Part shown: positions 55,460 through 63,950 of the stretch, in pieces
How the letters are laid out: each line of letters begins with the position of its first letter
Position numbering within the stretch: position 1 is the first letter of the stretch
Source: Rhizobium sp. P38BS-XIX
GTDB taxonomy: Bacteria > Pseudomonadota > Alphaproteobacteria > Rhizobiales > Rhizobiaceae
Assembly: GCF_012641435.1 (NCBI RefSeq)
Contig: NZ_JABAIJ010000004.1
Coordinates: forward strand, 464,439 to 528,438
Reading direction: 5' to 3'
DNA: 64,000 nt
Made by a program: the position numbers and the translations under genes
Notes under the pieces: generated by a model
Databases searched by the model: none
Seen by the model: the letters and a program-made list of their open reading frames with translations, nothing else
What the model was told of the DNA's origin: nothing

Positions 55460-56707
55460 TCAGGTTACCGCTGAACGGACGGCGAAGCGCGCATCCTTCC
55501 AGGAGCCGCTGCTCAAAATCTCTTCAAGTATCGACGCCGCAAGCCATGCGTCACGATAGCTCACATAAAGCGGGGTGAAGCCGAACCGCAATGTCGAGGG
55601 TGCACGAAAATCACCGATGACCCCCCGCTCGATCAACGCCTGCATGATTTCATAACCATTGGCGTGCGTGAAGGAGACCTGGCTGCCGCGCTTCTCACTG
55701 TCGCGCGTCGTATCCAGCACGACGCCATATTGTCCGCATTTCGCCTCGACGAGCCGGATGAAGAGATCGGTGAGCGCAATGCTCTTCTGACGCAGGGCGC
55801 TCATGTCCACATCGTTCCAGATAGACAGGGCGCCCTTCATCGCTCTCAGCGACAAAATGGGCTGGGTGCCGCAGAGAAAGCGCTTGATGCCGGCGTCACC
55901 GTCGAAATTGCGCTCGAAGGCGAATGGGCGCGCGTGGCTCCACCAGCCGCTGAGCGGCTGGACGATCGAGGCATGATGCCGACGGGCGGCATAGATGAAG
56001 GCAGGCGCACCGGGGCCGCCATTCAGATATTTGTAGCTGCAACCGACGGCAAAATCGGCATCGGCGCCGTCGAGATCGACGGGTAGGGCACCGGCGCTAT
56101 GGCACAGGTCCCAGATAACAAGCGCTCCCGCCGCGTGAATGCGCTTCGTCAGCGCCACCATGTCGCGCAGCTCGCCATTTTTGTAATTTACGTGATTGAC
56201 GAGCACGACAGCAACGTTCTCGTCGATCAAATCCTCGATGTTGTCCCCATCGCGACCTTCCAGCCGCAGCGTGACGCCGGGGCGTGTAGACGCGACGCCT
56301 TCGGCCATGTAGAGATCAGTCGGGAAGCTATCGCCTTCGGCGACGATGACGCCACGATCCGGCCGCATCGCAAGAGCGGCGTGCAAGGTCTTGTAGATAT
56401 TGATCGATGTGGAGTCGGTGACCACGGTCTGGCCTTCGGCCGCGCCGATCAGGCGGCCGATGCTGTCGCCAAGTTCGAGCGGCAGATGAAACCATCCGGC
56501 GCTGTTCCAGCTGCGGATCAGGCCATTGCCCCATTCTTCCATGGCGGCCTGCCGTACCTCGGCGAAGACTTCATGCGAGGCCGCGCCGAGCGAGTTGCCG
56601 TCAAGGTAGATTACGCCTGCCGGCAGGGCAAAGCGGCTGCGAAAGGCGCGCAAAGGATCGTTCTCGTCCATGGCCTCGATGGCGGCGAGGTCGGGAAGGC
56701 TGTCCAT
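55460..56707 (-). CDS. kynU: Kynureninase KynU
   Basis: A 415-residue PLP enzyme that cleaves L-kynurenine to anthranilate and alanine. The PLP lysine is K226 in VGCSYKYLNGGPGAPAF, with IWDLCHSAGALPVDL upstream providing the PLP-binding Asp and His. YLDGNSLGAAS at the start and RFGFTPLYVSYRDAW at the end are typical of kynureninases. The ATG at 56707 is chosen over one at 56764. It lies between an ABC importer and the probable arylformamidase in one orientation, so the operon couples uptake to catabolism. Tryptophan dioxygenase (kynA) is not in the window. Confidence 0.95.
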   Translation of the reverse strand: MDSLPDLAAIEAMDENDPLRAFRSRFALPAGVIYLDGNSLGAASHEVFAEVRQAAMEEWGNGLIRSWNSAGWFHLPLELGDSIGRLIGAAEGQTVVTDSTSINIYKTLHAALAMRPDRGVIVAEGDSFPTDLYMAEGVASTRPGVTLRLEGRDGDNIEDLIDENVAVVLVNHVNYKNGELRDMVALTKRIHAAGALVIWDLCHSAGALPVDLDGADADFAVGCSYKYLNGGPGAPAFIYAARRHHASIVQPLSGWWSHARPFAFERNFDGDAGIKRFLCGTQPILSLRAMKGALSIWNDVDMSALRQKSIALTDLFIRLVEAKCGQYGVVLDTTRDSEKRGSQVSFTHANGYEIMQALIERGVIGDFRAPSTLRFGFTPLYVSYRDAWLAASILEEILSSGSWKDARFAVRSAVT

Positions 56708-56726
56708 GATGTTATGGCCTCTTGAT

Positions 56727-57653
56727 TTATTCGCGAATGGTTTCGCGGGTGGCTGCTCCGCCACGGCTTCGGCGGATGCTCGGCAATGCCAGCATGATGA
56801 GCACGAACAGACCGGTGGCGAGCTTCAGGTTCGGTGGCGGCATGCCGGCGGCAAGGCAGAGCGACACGAGTTGATAGTAGATGATAGAGCCGACGAAGGG
56901 TGCCAGCAGCTGGCGCAACACCGTTTGCTTGCCTGTAAACGCCTCGCCGATCATGAGAGCAGCCAAACCGTTGATCAGGATGCCGATGCCCATGTTGACG
57001 TCGGCAAAGCCCTGGGACTGCACCATCAGCGCCCCGCTTCCAGCGGAAAAGGCGCTGGCGATACCGACGCCGCCGATCGTGGCGGCCCAGACATTGATGC
57101 CCTGCGCCTCGGCCATGTCGGGATTGGAGCCGACGGCGCGCATGGCCGTGCCCTTTTCCGTCTTGAAATAGAGATTGAGCGCGATCAGCACGATGACGGC
57201 TAGAATGCCGGCGACCACGATCTTGCTGGCCGGAAAGCCTGGTGTCGCCATTGGTACCCAGTCGAACACGGTCGGCGAACCGAAGACGGAGAGGTTAGAC
57301 TTGCCCATGATGCCTAGATTGATGCTGTACAGCATGGTCGACATCAGGATGCCGGCGAGCAGGGTGTGGATGCGAAAACGAAGGTGAATGAACGCCGTGC
57401 AGCAGCCGGCTGCAAGGCCGACGACGAAAGCCACGGCGATTGCAAGCGGCGGAGCGACGCCGGCGGCAAGCAGAATACCGCAAACGCAGCCACCGAGCGG
57501 AAATGCGCCTTCGCTGGTCAGATCCGGAAAGCTCAGCATGCGGAACGGGATCATGATGCCGAGAACGACGAAGCTCAGGATAAAGCTTTGTGCGAGCGTG
57601 ACCGGGATCAGCGAGACGAAGCTCGAAACGGTTGTCTGAATAAAATCCATCAT
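56727..57653 (-). CDS. ABC transporter permease (TrpY-type)
   Basis: A 308-residue inner-membrane permease of the branched-chain/sugar-type class. About 8-9 membrane segments are visible; GMIGEAFTGKQT-type wording in LAALMIGEAFTGKQTVL and AVGSNPDMAEAQGINV are typical for the partner permease of the TrpXYZ/ABC_sub_bind importers. It starts 1 bp from the ATPase gene's stop, so the two are coupled. It ends 19 bp before kynU. The likely cargo is tryptophan or kynurenine, from the linked enzymes. Confidence 0.92.
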   Translation of the reverse strand: MMDFIQTTVSSFVSLIPVTLAQSFILSFVVLGIMIPFRMLSFPDLTSEGAFPLGGCVCGILLAAGVAPPLAIAVAFVVGLAAGCCTAFIHLRFRIHTLLAGILMSTMLYSINLGIMGKSNLSVFGSPTVFDWVPMATPGFPASKIVVAGILAVIVLIALNLYFKTEKGTAMRAVGSNPDMAEAQGINVWAATIGGVGIASAFSAGSGALMVQSQGFADVNMGIGILINGLAALMIGEAFTGKQTVLRQLLAPFVGSIIYYQLVSLCLAAGMPPPNLKLATGLFVLIMLALPSIRRSRGGAATRETIRE

Positions 57654-57654
57654 C

Positions 57655-58434
57655 TCAGCTCACCAGCAACATGCGGTCTGTCTTGACGGCGAAGTGACCG
57701 ATGAGTTCGGGCACGGTGATGCGCTGCTTGCCTTCGCCGGTAATTTCGAGGTGAAGTCGTCCGGCATCCAGCATGAGGATGCTGTCACCGAAATCGACGG
57801 CATGCTGCATGTTGTGCGTCACCATCAATGTCGTAAGTTTCAGCGCCTCGACGGTGCGCACAGTTGCCTGCATCACGATATCGGCGGTGCGTGGATCAAG
57901 CGCCGCCGTATGTTCGTCAAGCAATAGCACGTCAGGAGAGCCGCCGACCGCCATGATAAGCGAGAGCGATTGACGCTGGCCGCCAGAAAGCAGCTCGACC
58001 TTCGTGTCGATCCGGTTTTCCAAGCCAAGGCCGAGAACAGCGAGACGCTCTTTATAGGCGGCCAGCCGCGCAGCGTTCAGTCCCGGCCGGAAGCCTCGGC
58101 TTTTGCCGCGCAGCTCCGCAAGAAGCATGTTTTCGCCCACGGTCATGCTGGCGGCCGTTCCCTTCATAGGGTCTTGAAATACGCGAGCCAGGCGCGCGGC
58201 GCGCTTGTGGACAGGCATGCTTGTCACGTCATTGCCGTTGATCAGGACCTGACCGGAATCGAGGCTGAGTGCGCCGGAGATCGCGTTGAGCATGCTGCTC
58301 TTGCCGGCTCCGTTCGAGCCGATCACGACGCCGAATTCGCCGGTCTTGAGGGAGAGTGTCAGGCCATTGAGCGCGACCTTCTCGTCCGGCTGGCCCTTAT
58401 AGAAAACCTTGCGCGCGGATTTGATATCAAGCAT
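57655..58434 (-). CDS. ABC transporter ATP-binding protein (TrpZ-type)
   Basis: A 259-residue ATPase with Walker A GSNGAGKSSML (about 39-49), signature LSGGQRQSLSL and Walker B VLLLDEHTAALDP. The Walker B is followed by E-H-T-A rather than E-P-T-S, a form common in this importer family. AAGGGAGG precedes the ATG. It follows the binding-protein gene after a hairpin and overlaps in function with the permease 1 bp downstream. Confidence 0.94.
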   Translation of the reverse strand: MLDIKSARKVFYKGQPDEKVALNGLTLSLKTGEFGVVIGSNGAGKSSMLNAISGALSLDSGQVLINGNDVTSMPVHKRAARLARVFQDPMKGTAASMTVGENMLLAELRGKSRGFRPGLNAARLAAYKERLAVLGLGLENRIDTKVELLSGGQRQSLSLIMAVGGSPDVLLLDEHTAALDPRTADIVMQATVRTVEALKLTTLMVTHNMQHAVDFGDSILMLDAGRLHLEITGEGKQRITVPELIGHFAVKTDRMLLVS

Positions 58435-58465
58435 CCGTGCCTCCCTTGCAGTATACGCTTAGAAA

Positions 58466-58490
58466 ATGGCGGCGTTCATGACGCCGCCAT
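58466..58490 (-). terminator. Intercistronic hairpin after the binding-protein gene
   Basis: A perfect 10-bp stem ATGGCGGCGT / ACGCCGCCAT with a 5-nt loop, followed on the minus strand by TTTTCTAAG. Placed between the binding-protein and ATPase genes, it would keep binding-protein mRNA more abundant than the transporter mRNA by partial termination or protection. Confidence 0.7.
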
Positions 58491-58522
58491 GGAGCCAAAT
58501 GATCGTTAGCGGATGCTGCCGA

Positions 58523-59509
58523 TCACTTCGTGAAGCAATTGCAATCCGCAAGCGAGGCCGGCACTTCGGCGCCAAACGCCTTCAGGACGGTCTTGTTGAT
58601 CAGCGGTGCATGGTCTTCATAGGCAGGAAGCGAAGGCTTGATCGTCTTCGGGTCTGCACCTTTAAGGATTTTTGCGGCGATCTTGCCTGCGTTCTCGCCG
58701 ACCTGCTCGTAATTCACGGCAAAGCTCGCCGGGACGACGCCGCTGCGAACTGCAGCGTCGTCGGAATTGACGATCGGAATCTGTGCCTGGCGGGCTGCTG
58801 CGGCAACGGCCGGGATTGCCGGCTGCAGCAGGTTGGATGCGGGCGTGTAGATCACATCCGCCTTGCCGGCGAGCGACGCGATGCGCTGCTGAATGTCATT
58901 GACGCTGTCCACGCCGACGGGAACGACTTCGAAGCCGGCGGCAGGAGCCGCAGCCTTGACCTTGTCGATAAGGGCAACGTCGTTGGCTTCACCCGGATTA
59001 TAAGGCACACCGAGGCGCTTCGCATTCGGCAGCAGCTTCCTGGTGAAGGTCAGGATCGCGGAAATGTCCTGCAGGTCGCTCGAACCGGTGATGCCATCGT
59101 CGCCGGCATCCCATGACGGAACAAGTTTGGCGGCCACGGGGTCGGTCACTGCGGTGAACACGATCGGAATTCCAGAGCCTGCAAGCGCCTTCTTGGCGAT
59201 CTGGGAAACCGGCGTCGTCACCGTGTACATCAGCTTCGGATGTTCAGCCTGCAGCTTGGCGATCATCTGCGGGACGAGCGATGCGTCGAAGCTGGTGTTG
59301 CTCTCGGAATAGACGACATCCTTGCCTTCGACGAAGCCATTGTCCGCCAGCGCTTTCTTGAAGCCGGCGATCGATGCGTTCAGCTGCGGGTGCTCGCCAA
59401 AGTTGGCAATGGCGATTTTGATCGGCTCTGCCGATGCCGTTGCGACGCTTGCCATGAACGCGCCGGCGACAGCGAGGCCGGATAGCCATTTGGACGTAGA
59501 TTTCAGCAT
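58523..59509 (-). CDS. ABC transporter substrate-binding protein (PF04392 type, TrpX-like)
   Basis: A 328-residue periplasmic binding protein with a signal peptide (MLKSTSKWLSGLAVAGAFM..., cleaved near ASAEP, about residue 28). The two-lobe layout KIAIANFGEHPQLNASIAGF, TPVSQIAKKAL, GIPIVFTAVTDPVAAKLV and GVVPASFAVNYEQVGENAG is that of the ABC_sub_bind family, whose characterised member TrpX takes up tryptophan. The ATG at 59509 has a strong GGGAGGG. Linkage to kynU supports an aromatic amino-acid or kynurenine ligand. Confidence 0.94.
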   Translation of the reverse strand: MLKSTSKWLSGLAVAGAFMASVATASAEPIKIAIANFGEHPQLNASIAGFKKALADNGFVEGKDVVYSESNTSFDASLVPQMIAKLQAEHPKLMYTVTTPVSQIAKKALAGSGIPIVFTAVTDPVAAKLVPSWDAGDDGITGSSDLQDISAILTFTRKLLPNAKRLGVPYNPGEANDVALIDKVKAAAPAAGFEVVPVGVDSVNDIQQRIASLAGKADVIYTPASNLLQPAIPAVAAAARQAQIPIVNSDDAAVRSGVVPASFAVNYEQVGENAGKIAAKILKGADPKTIKPSLPAYEDHAPLINKTVLKAFGAEVPASLADCNCFTK

Positions 59510-59597
59510 AATTTCCCTCCCGGATGTATCAAGGAGCCATGTTCCCTCGGCTCTCTTGAATTGGATCATAGCGACTGCTGCAACCGTGTCAATTTGC

Positions 59598-59664
59598 GAT
59601 ATATGATATTCACTGTGTGGGATTTTGATATATAATTTCCCGTCAGAGCGTTTTTATATATAAT
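59598..59664. promoter_or_regulatory. A+T-rich repeat boxes between importer operon and GntR gene
   Basis: Three similar boxes: GATATATGATAT (59598-59609), GATATATAAT (59627-59636) and TATATATAAT (59655-59664). The last two are direct repeats 28 bp apart. They lie in the 184-bp divergent space and are candidate sites for the GntR regulator or overlapping -10 elements. Confidence 0.5.
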
Positions 59665-59693
59665 CCTGAGCGGGACAGGATGGGTGAGGGGTC

Positions 59694-60437
59694 ATGCAGG
59701 ACAAGGACGCGTTGAGCAAGACGGAGGCAGCCTACGCGTTGCTGCGACGCGACATCCTCAATACGAGGCTCAGGCCGGGCGCCTCTTTGCGCCTCGGCAC
59801 GCTACGCGATACTTACGACGTCGGCTGGACGCCTCTTCGTGAGGCGCTCTCCCGGCTGGAGGCAGAAAAGCTTGTGACAGCCGTCAGCAATCGCGGTTTC
59901 GCAGTTGCTCCTGTTTCGCGCGCAGAACTGGAAGACCTCATGCGGGCGCGCATGGTGGTTGAGATGCCGCTTTTGCTGGAATCGATCGAAAAGGGCGGGC
60001 CGGATTGGGAGTCGGCCGTGGTGACGGCGCATTATCGCCTGTCGCGGTGCAAGATCGTGCCTGACGCCGCTTCCGATGAGATGGCGAATGAATGGGATGA
60101 GAAGCATACAGCTTTTCATGCTGCGCTGGTCAGCGCGGCGACGTCCAACTGGCTGCTGCGGTTTCAAGCCACCATCAGTGATCAGCTTCGTCGCCATCAC
60201 CGTTTCTTGGGCCTGGCGCCGACCCAGCGGGCCGCAGCGGGCCTGACGATCGGCTATGAAAAGGCTGCCGCGGCCCTACAGGACGCGATGGCAATCGAAC
60301 ACCACACCGCATTGATGGAAGCTGCACTCGACCGCGATCTGGATCGTGCGAAGACGCTGATGACAGAGCATATCGGTTATACGCTGCAGGTTTATATCCG
60401 CTCGGAAGATGAAGACACGAACGCACACGCGAATTAA
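59694..60437 (+). CDS. GntR family (FCD) regulator of the kynurenine/tryptophan operon
   Basis: A 247-residue regulator with an N-terminal winged helix (about 8-75: EAAYALLRRDILNTRLRPG, then WTPLREALSRLEAEKLV) and a helical FCD effector domain (about 85-225), which usually carries a metal bound by Asp and His residues. GAGGGG precedes the ATG. It is divergent from the five-gene importer-kynU-formamidase operon, which it probably represses, with a tryptophan-derived acid such as kynurenine or anthranilate as effector. The effector is inferred from context. Confidence 0.9.
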   Translation: MQDKDALSKTEAAYALLRRDILNTRLRPGASLRLGTLRDTYDVGWTPLREALSRLEAEKLVTAVSNRGFAVAPVSRAELEDLMRARMVVEMPLLLESIEKGGPDWESAVVTAHYRLSRCKIVPDAASDEMANEWDEKHTAFHAALVSAATSNWLLRFQATISDQLRRHHRFLGLAPTQRAAAGLTIGYEKAAAALQDAMAIEHHTALMEAALDRDLDRAKTLMTEHIGYTLQVYIRSEDEDTNAHAN

Positions 60438-60671
60438 AGCATGCTGCGCAGACGTATTCAGCGGTTTGCGATGACGACATTTGGCCAACCGAAGACTGAG
60501 AGTGCAAGTCGCTAATTCCGCAGATCTCGACGCGCTTTCATGGCCGGTACCCGACAAAAATAACAATGCCTGCGCGATCGAAGGGTGAAAAAGCGGCCCG
60601 CGGTCCTATTCTCAAACATGACTTCGAACCTTGGGAGCGGTCGGTCACGAAGCCGGCCATGGGAGGATTTC

Positions 60672-61625
60672 ATGACGCGTACAGTCATCATCGGCGCAAC
60701 CGGTCACGTTGGCACCTATATGGTGCCTCGGCTGGTCGAAGCAGGGCATCAGGTCGTCGCAATCAGTCGCGGTCAGGCCAAGCCCTATTTACCCAACCGA
60801 GCCTGGGACAATGTCGAGATACGAAGCATGGACCGCGCAGCCATGGAGAAGGACGGCAGTTTCGGCCCGGCGATCCGTGCCTTAAAGGCTGATATCGTCA
60901 TCGACATGATCTGCTTTTCGCTCGACAGCGTCCGGCATCTGACCGAAGCACTCGCGGATCACGTCGGCCATTTCCTGCACACTGGAACGATCTGGACGCA
61001 CGGCTTTTCTACGGTCGTTCCGACAGTGGAGGAAGCGCCAAAGCGACCGTTTGGCGACTATGGAACTCAGAAGGCGGCCATCGAAGTGCATCTTCTGGAG
61101 GAAGCGCGGCTTCGGTCTTTTCCGGCAACCCTGATCCATCCCGGCCATATCGTCGGTCCGGGCTGGGCGCCTCTCAATCCCGCCGGCCATTTTAACCTCG
61201 TTGCATTTTCGACCCTGGCACGGGGCGAGACGCTTGCGTTGCCAAATTTTGGTCTGGAGACAGTGCATCACGTCCATGCCGACGACGTTGCGCAGATGTT
61301 CATGGCGGCGATTGCCAATTGGCGCGCTTCGACGGGGGAGGCATTTCATGCAGTCTCATCCGGCGCATTGACCTTAAGGGGGTATGCCGAGGCGATGTCG
61401 CGTTGGTTTGGTCATGAGCCGCGGCTCGAATTTCAGCCCTATGAGGCATGGGCAAAAGATCAAAAGCCCGAGGATGCGCAGGCTACCTGGGAGCATATTG
61501 CCCGAAGCCCCAACTGCTCGATCGCCAAGGCTGAGCGCCTTCTAGGCTATCGTCCGCGCTATACGTCGCTCGAGGCCGTGCAGGAATCGGTTTCCTGGCT
61601 CATGGCGAACGGCAAGATCGGTTGA
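60672..61625 (+). CDS. NAD-dependent epimerase/dehydratase-like (extended SDR) protein
   Basis: A 317-residue short-chain dehydrogenase of the extended type. The nucleotide-binding loop is GATGHVGT (about residues 7-14). The family active-site Y-x-x-x-K is modified: around residue 130, YGTQKAAIE follows RPFGD, giving Tyr and Lys four residues apart as expected. It resembles sugar-nucleotide epimerases and isoflavone-reductase-like proteins, but the substrate is unknown. The ATG at 60672, with GGGAGG 5 bp upstream, is preferred over an earlier start at 60585. It is convergent with the flavoprotein gene 14 bp away. Confidence 0.88.
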   Translation: MTRTVIIGATGHVGTYMVPRLVEAGHQVVAISRGQAKPYLPNRAWDNVEIRSMDRAAMEKDGSFGPAIRALKADIVIDMICFSLDSVRHLTEALADHVGHFLHTGTIWTHGFSTVVPTVEEAPKRPFGDYGTQKAAIEVHLLEEARLRSFPATLIHPGHIVGPGWAPLNPAGHFNLVAFSTLARGETLALPNFGLETVHHVHADDVAQMFMAAIANWRASTGEAFHAVSSGALTLRGYAEAMSRWFGHEPRLEFQPYEAWAKDQKPEDAQATWEHIARSPNCSIAKAERLLGYRPRYTSLEAVQESVSWLMANGKIG

Positions 61626-61639
61626 AGCGGCGATTGGAT

Positions 61640-62857
61640 CTAGCTTGTCGGCTGTCTTAACCACGCGTCGATGCCTTTGGCAGCGGCACGTCCCGTCGCA
61701 AAGCAAGCCGTGAGGAGGTAACCACCCGTCGGCGCTTCCCAATCGATCATTTCCCCGGCAGCGAATAGGCCGGGCAATTTTTTCAGCATGTAGTGCTGAT
61801 CAAGTTCGCTCCAGCAGATACCGCCCGCCGAGGAGATTGCCTCAACGATGGGGCGCGGCCTGAGCAGGGGGATCGGCAAGGCCTTGATAAGGTGCGCCAG
61901 GTATTCCGCTTGAGAAAGTGGTGTTGGTTTGGCAAGCTCGCGTATCAGAGCGGCTTTGACACCTTCAATGCCAGCTCCCTTGCGCAGCCGATTGGAGAGG
62001 CTGGCTTTCGGATCCTGCCGCGCGAGATCGCGTACCAGCCGGTCAACGCTGCGTCCGGGTGCCAGATCTATGGTCAGCGCCGCTGTGCCGTCATGCAGCA
62101 ATCGGTCGCGCAGGACTGCGGCGTGCGCGTAAACGAGGCTGCCCTCGACGCCTGTCTTGGATATGACGAATTCGCCGGGAAATGTTCCCGCATCCGAAGT
62201 GGCGGTAACCGCCTTCAGCGGTGCGCCGGCGAAGCGTTCCGTAAACAGCGCGCTCCATGCAACATCGAAACCGCAGTTGGCGGGCGCGAAGGTGGCGACA
62301 TCGACGCCCTTGCTTCGTATCCAGTCGACCCAGGTCGCGTCGGACCCGAGGCGAGGATAGCTCGCGCCGCCGAGCGCAAGCAGCATGGCATCGCAGGTGA
62401 CGATCTTGCTTCCTTGCGGCGTCTCCAAGGTCAAGGCACCGTTGCTGAAGCCGGACCATCGATGCCGCGTCATGATGCTGACGCCTTGCGCTTCCAGTCG
62501 GGTGAGCCAGGCGCGCAGCAAGGGTGACGCTTTCATGGCCGTCGGGAAAACCCGGCCTGATGAGCCGATGAAGGTCTCGGTTCCCAACCCTTTCGCCCAG
62601 GCTCTAATATCGTCCGGCTTGTAGTCTTCGAGCGCTGCGTGCAGTCGCAGCGACGACGTTCCGAAACGTTCGGCAAAAACGTCAAAATCTTCCGAATGGG
62701 TGATATTGAGCCCGGATTTGCCGGCCAGCAGGAACTTGCGCGCAACCGTCGGCATACTGTCGTAAACGTTGACCCGGTGGCCAGACGAGGACAGTGTTTC
62801 GGCGGCCATCAGTCCCGCAGGGCCGCCGCCGATGATTGCGATCTGCTTCTCCGCCAT
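61640..62857 (-). CDS. BaiN/HI0933-type FAD-dependent flavoprotein (TIGR03862-like)
   Basis: A 405-residue flavoprotein. The FAD-binding GGGPAGLMAAE is at about residues 10-20. The family-specific KFLLAGKSGLNITHSE (about 41-56) and ALGGASYPRLGSDATWV (about 168-184) follow, and a late AGEMIDWEAPTGGYLLT closes the FAD site. Members include BaiN oxidoreductases; most, including the alphaproteobacterial TIGR03862 group, have no assigned substrate. It is divergent from the TetR gene across 255 bp. Confidence 0.92.
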   Translation of the reverse strand: MAEKQIAIIGGGPAGLMAAETLSSSGHRVNVYDSMPTVARKFLLAGKSGLNITHSEDFDVFAERFGTSSLRLHAALEDYKPDDIRAWAKGLGTETFIGSSGRVFPTAMKASPLLRAWLTRLEAQGVSIMTRHRWSGFSNGALTLETPQGSKIVTCDAMLLALGGASYPRLGSDATWVDWIRSKGVDVATFAPANCGFDVAWSALFTERFAGAPLKAVTATSDAGTFPGEFVISKTGVEGSLVYAHAAVLRDRLLHDGTAALTIDLAPGRSVDRLVRDLARQDPKASLSNRLRKGAGIEGVKAALIRELAKPTPLSQAEYLAHLIKALPIPLLRPRPIVEAISSAGGICWSELDQHYMLKKLPGLFAAGEMIDWEAPTGGYLLTACFATGRAAAKGIDAWLRQPTS

Positions 62858-62993
62858 GACTTATCCGATATCGGTTACGATCCGTTCTCTTGAGCCGTAC
62901 GGGCATCGAAAGCAAGTTGCTCTCTTCGTTTTAGAGGAAAATCATTCTTGTAATTTCGCGGGGCTTCATTCCGGCGTCTCGATCAAATCGATA

Positions 62994-63007
62994 TAACCAT
63001 ATGGTTA
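62994..63007. promoter_or_regulatory. Perfect 14-bp palindrome upstream of the TetR gene
   Basis: TAACCATATGGTTA, 105 bp before the TetR ATG. It differs only at the symmetric fifth base pair from the palindrome at 63917-63930. It is the probable autoregulatory operator. Confidence 0.8.
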
Positions 63008-63112
63008 CTAAGCCGCCGAACGAGTGAGGGGCTGTCAACTTATGCGATGATCGGTTACTTATCGGCGGCAGAAATGCCGCCTACGCCTTGAAAGTTGCCG
63101 CCGGGAGCCATG

Positions 63113-63820
63113 ATGTCGGAAGTCAGAACCGTGAAACGCCGCGCCAAGGGCGCAGACGCTGCGAATGTCGACGAGGGCTTCTCTCGCGTTGCTGCCGAGC
63201 GACCTCGCCTCAGGGATGCCGAGCGCACGAGCAAGGCAATTCTCGCCGCAGCGACAAAGGAGTTTGCGGAGCGTGGCTACGGCGGGGCACGCGTCGACGC
63301 CATTGCCGAGCGCGCCAAGATCAACAAAAGGATGCTGTATCACTATTTTGGCGGCAAGGATGCTCTCTATGTTGCCGTCCTTGAAGGTAGCTATATCGCC
63401 ATCCGTTCCGCAGAAGCCCGGCTGGATCTATCGCACCGTACCCCTAGGGAAGGCATGCGGGACCTTGTTGTTTTCACATGGCAGTATTTTCTCGATCATC
63501 CTGAATTCCTTGGCATTCTCAGCACGGAAAACATGCACAAGGCGCGTTTTTTGAAGCGTTCCGCGCGCATTTTCGAACTGCACTCGCCTCTGGTTTCGGA
63601 GATTTCCGGGCTGCTTGATCGCGGTGCGGCGGCGGGCGATTTTCGGGTCGGTTGCGATCCGGTCAAGATTTATATGAGCATCGCGGCGCTCGGTTCCTTC
63701 TTCCTGACGAACCGTTGGACGTTGTCGACGATCTTTCGGCGTAACCTCTCGGACAAGTCTGAAATCGAGGCGTGGGGTGAGCATATCGTCGAGGTCATCT
63801 TCGCCTATCTGCGGCCCTAG
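63113..63820 (+). CDS. TetR family transcriptional regulator
   Basis: A 235-residue regulator with a basic N-terminal extension of about 40 residues before the helix-turn-helix (about 45-92: TSKAILAAATKEFAERGYGG, then INKRMLYHYFGGKDALY). The C-terminal domain is of the YcfQ/RutR-like kind found with catabolic genes. GGGAG lies 5 bp before the ATG at 63113; an ATG at 63110 is also possible. Matching palindromes lie in front of it and in front of the following dehydrogenase gene, so it probably represses both itself and that operon. Confidence 0.92.
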   Translation: MSEVRTVKRRAKGADAANVDEGFSRVAAERPRLRDAERTSKAILAAATKEFAERGYGGARVDAIAERAKINKRMLYHYFGGKDALYVAVLEGSYIAIRSAEARLDLSHRTPREGMRDLVVFTWQYFLDHPEFLGILSTENMHKARFLKRSARIFELHSPLVSEISGLLDRGAAAGDFRVGCDPVKIYMSIAALGSFFLTNRWTLSTIFRRNLSDKSEIEAWGEHIVEVIFAYLRP

Positions 63821-63916
63821 TCCGCAATAGGCCATCCAATCCAGAATCTGACATGCGTGAAGCGGCTCCGGGCCGCTGAATGGCGTTGACAGTGGTGAGT
63901 TGGCGTGTCAGTTATG

Positions 63917-63930
63917 TAACTATATAGTTA
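63917..63930. promoter_or_regulatory. Perfect 14-bp palindrome upstream of the Gfo/Idh/MocA gene
   Basis: TAACTATATAGTTA, 20 bp before the ATG at 63951. It is flanked on the left by a further GTTA-TG-TAAC dyad (63911-63920). Same pattern as the TetR-gene palindrome (TAACyATATrGTTA). Confidence 0.8.
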
Positions 63931-63950
63931 TTTACGGGAGGAATGACACA

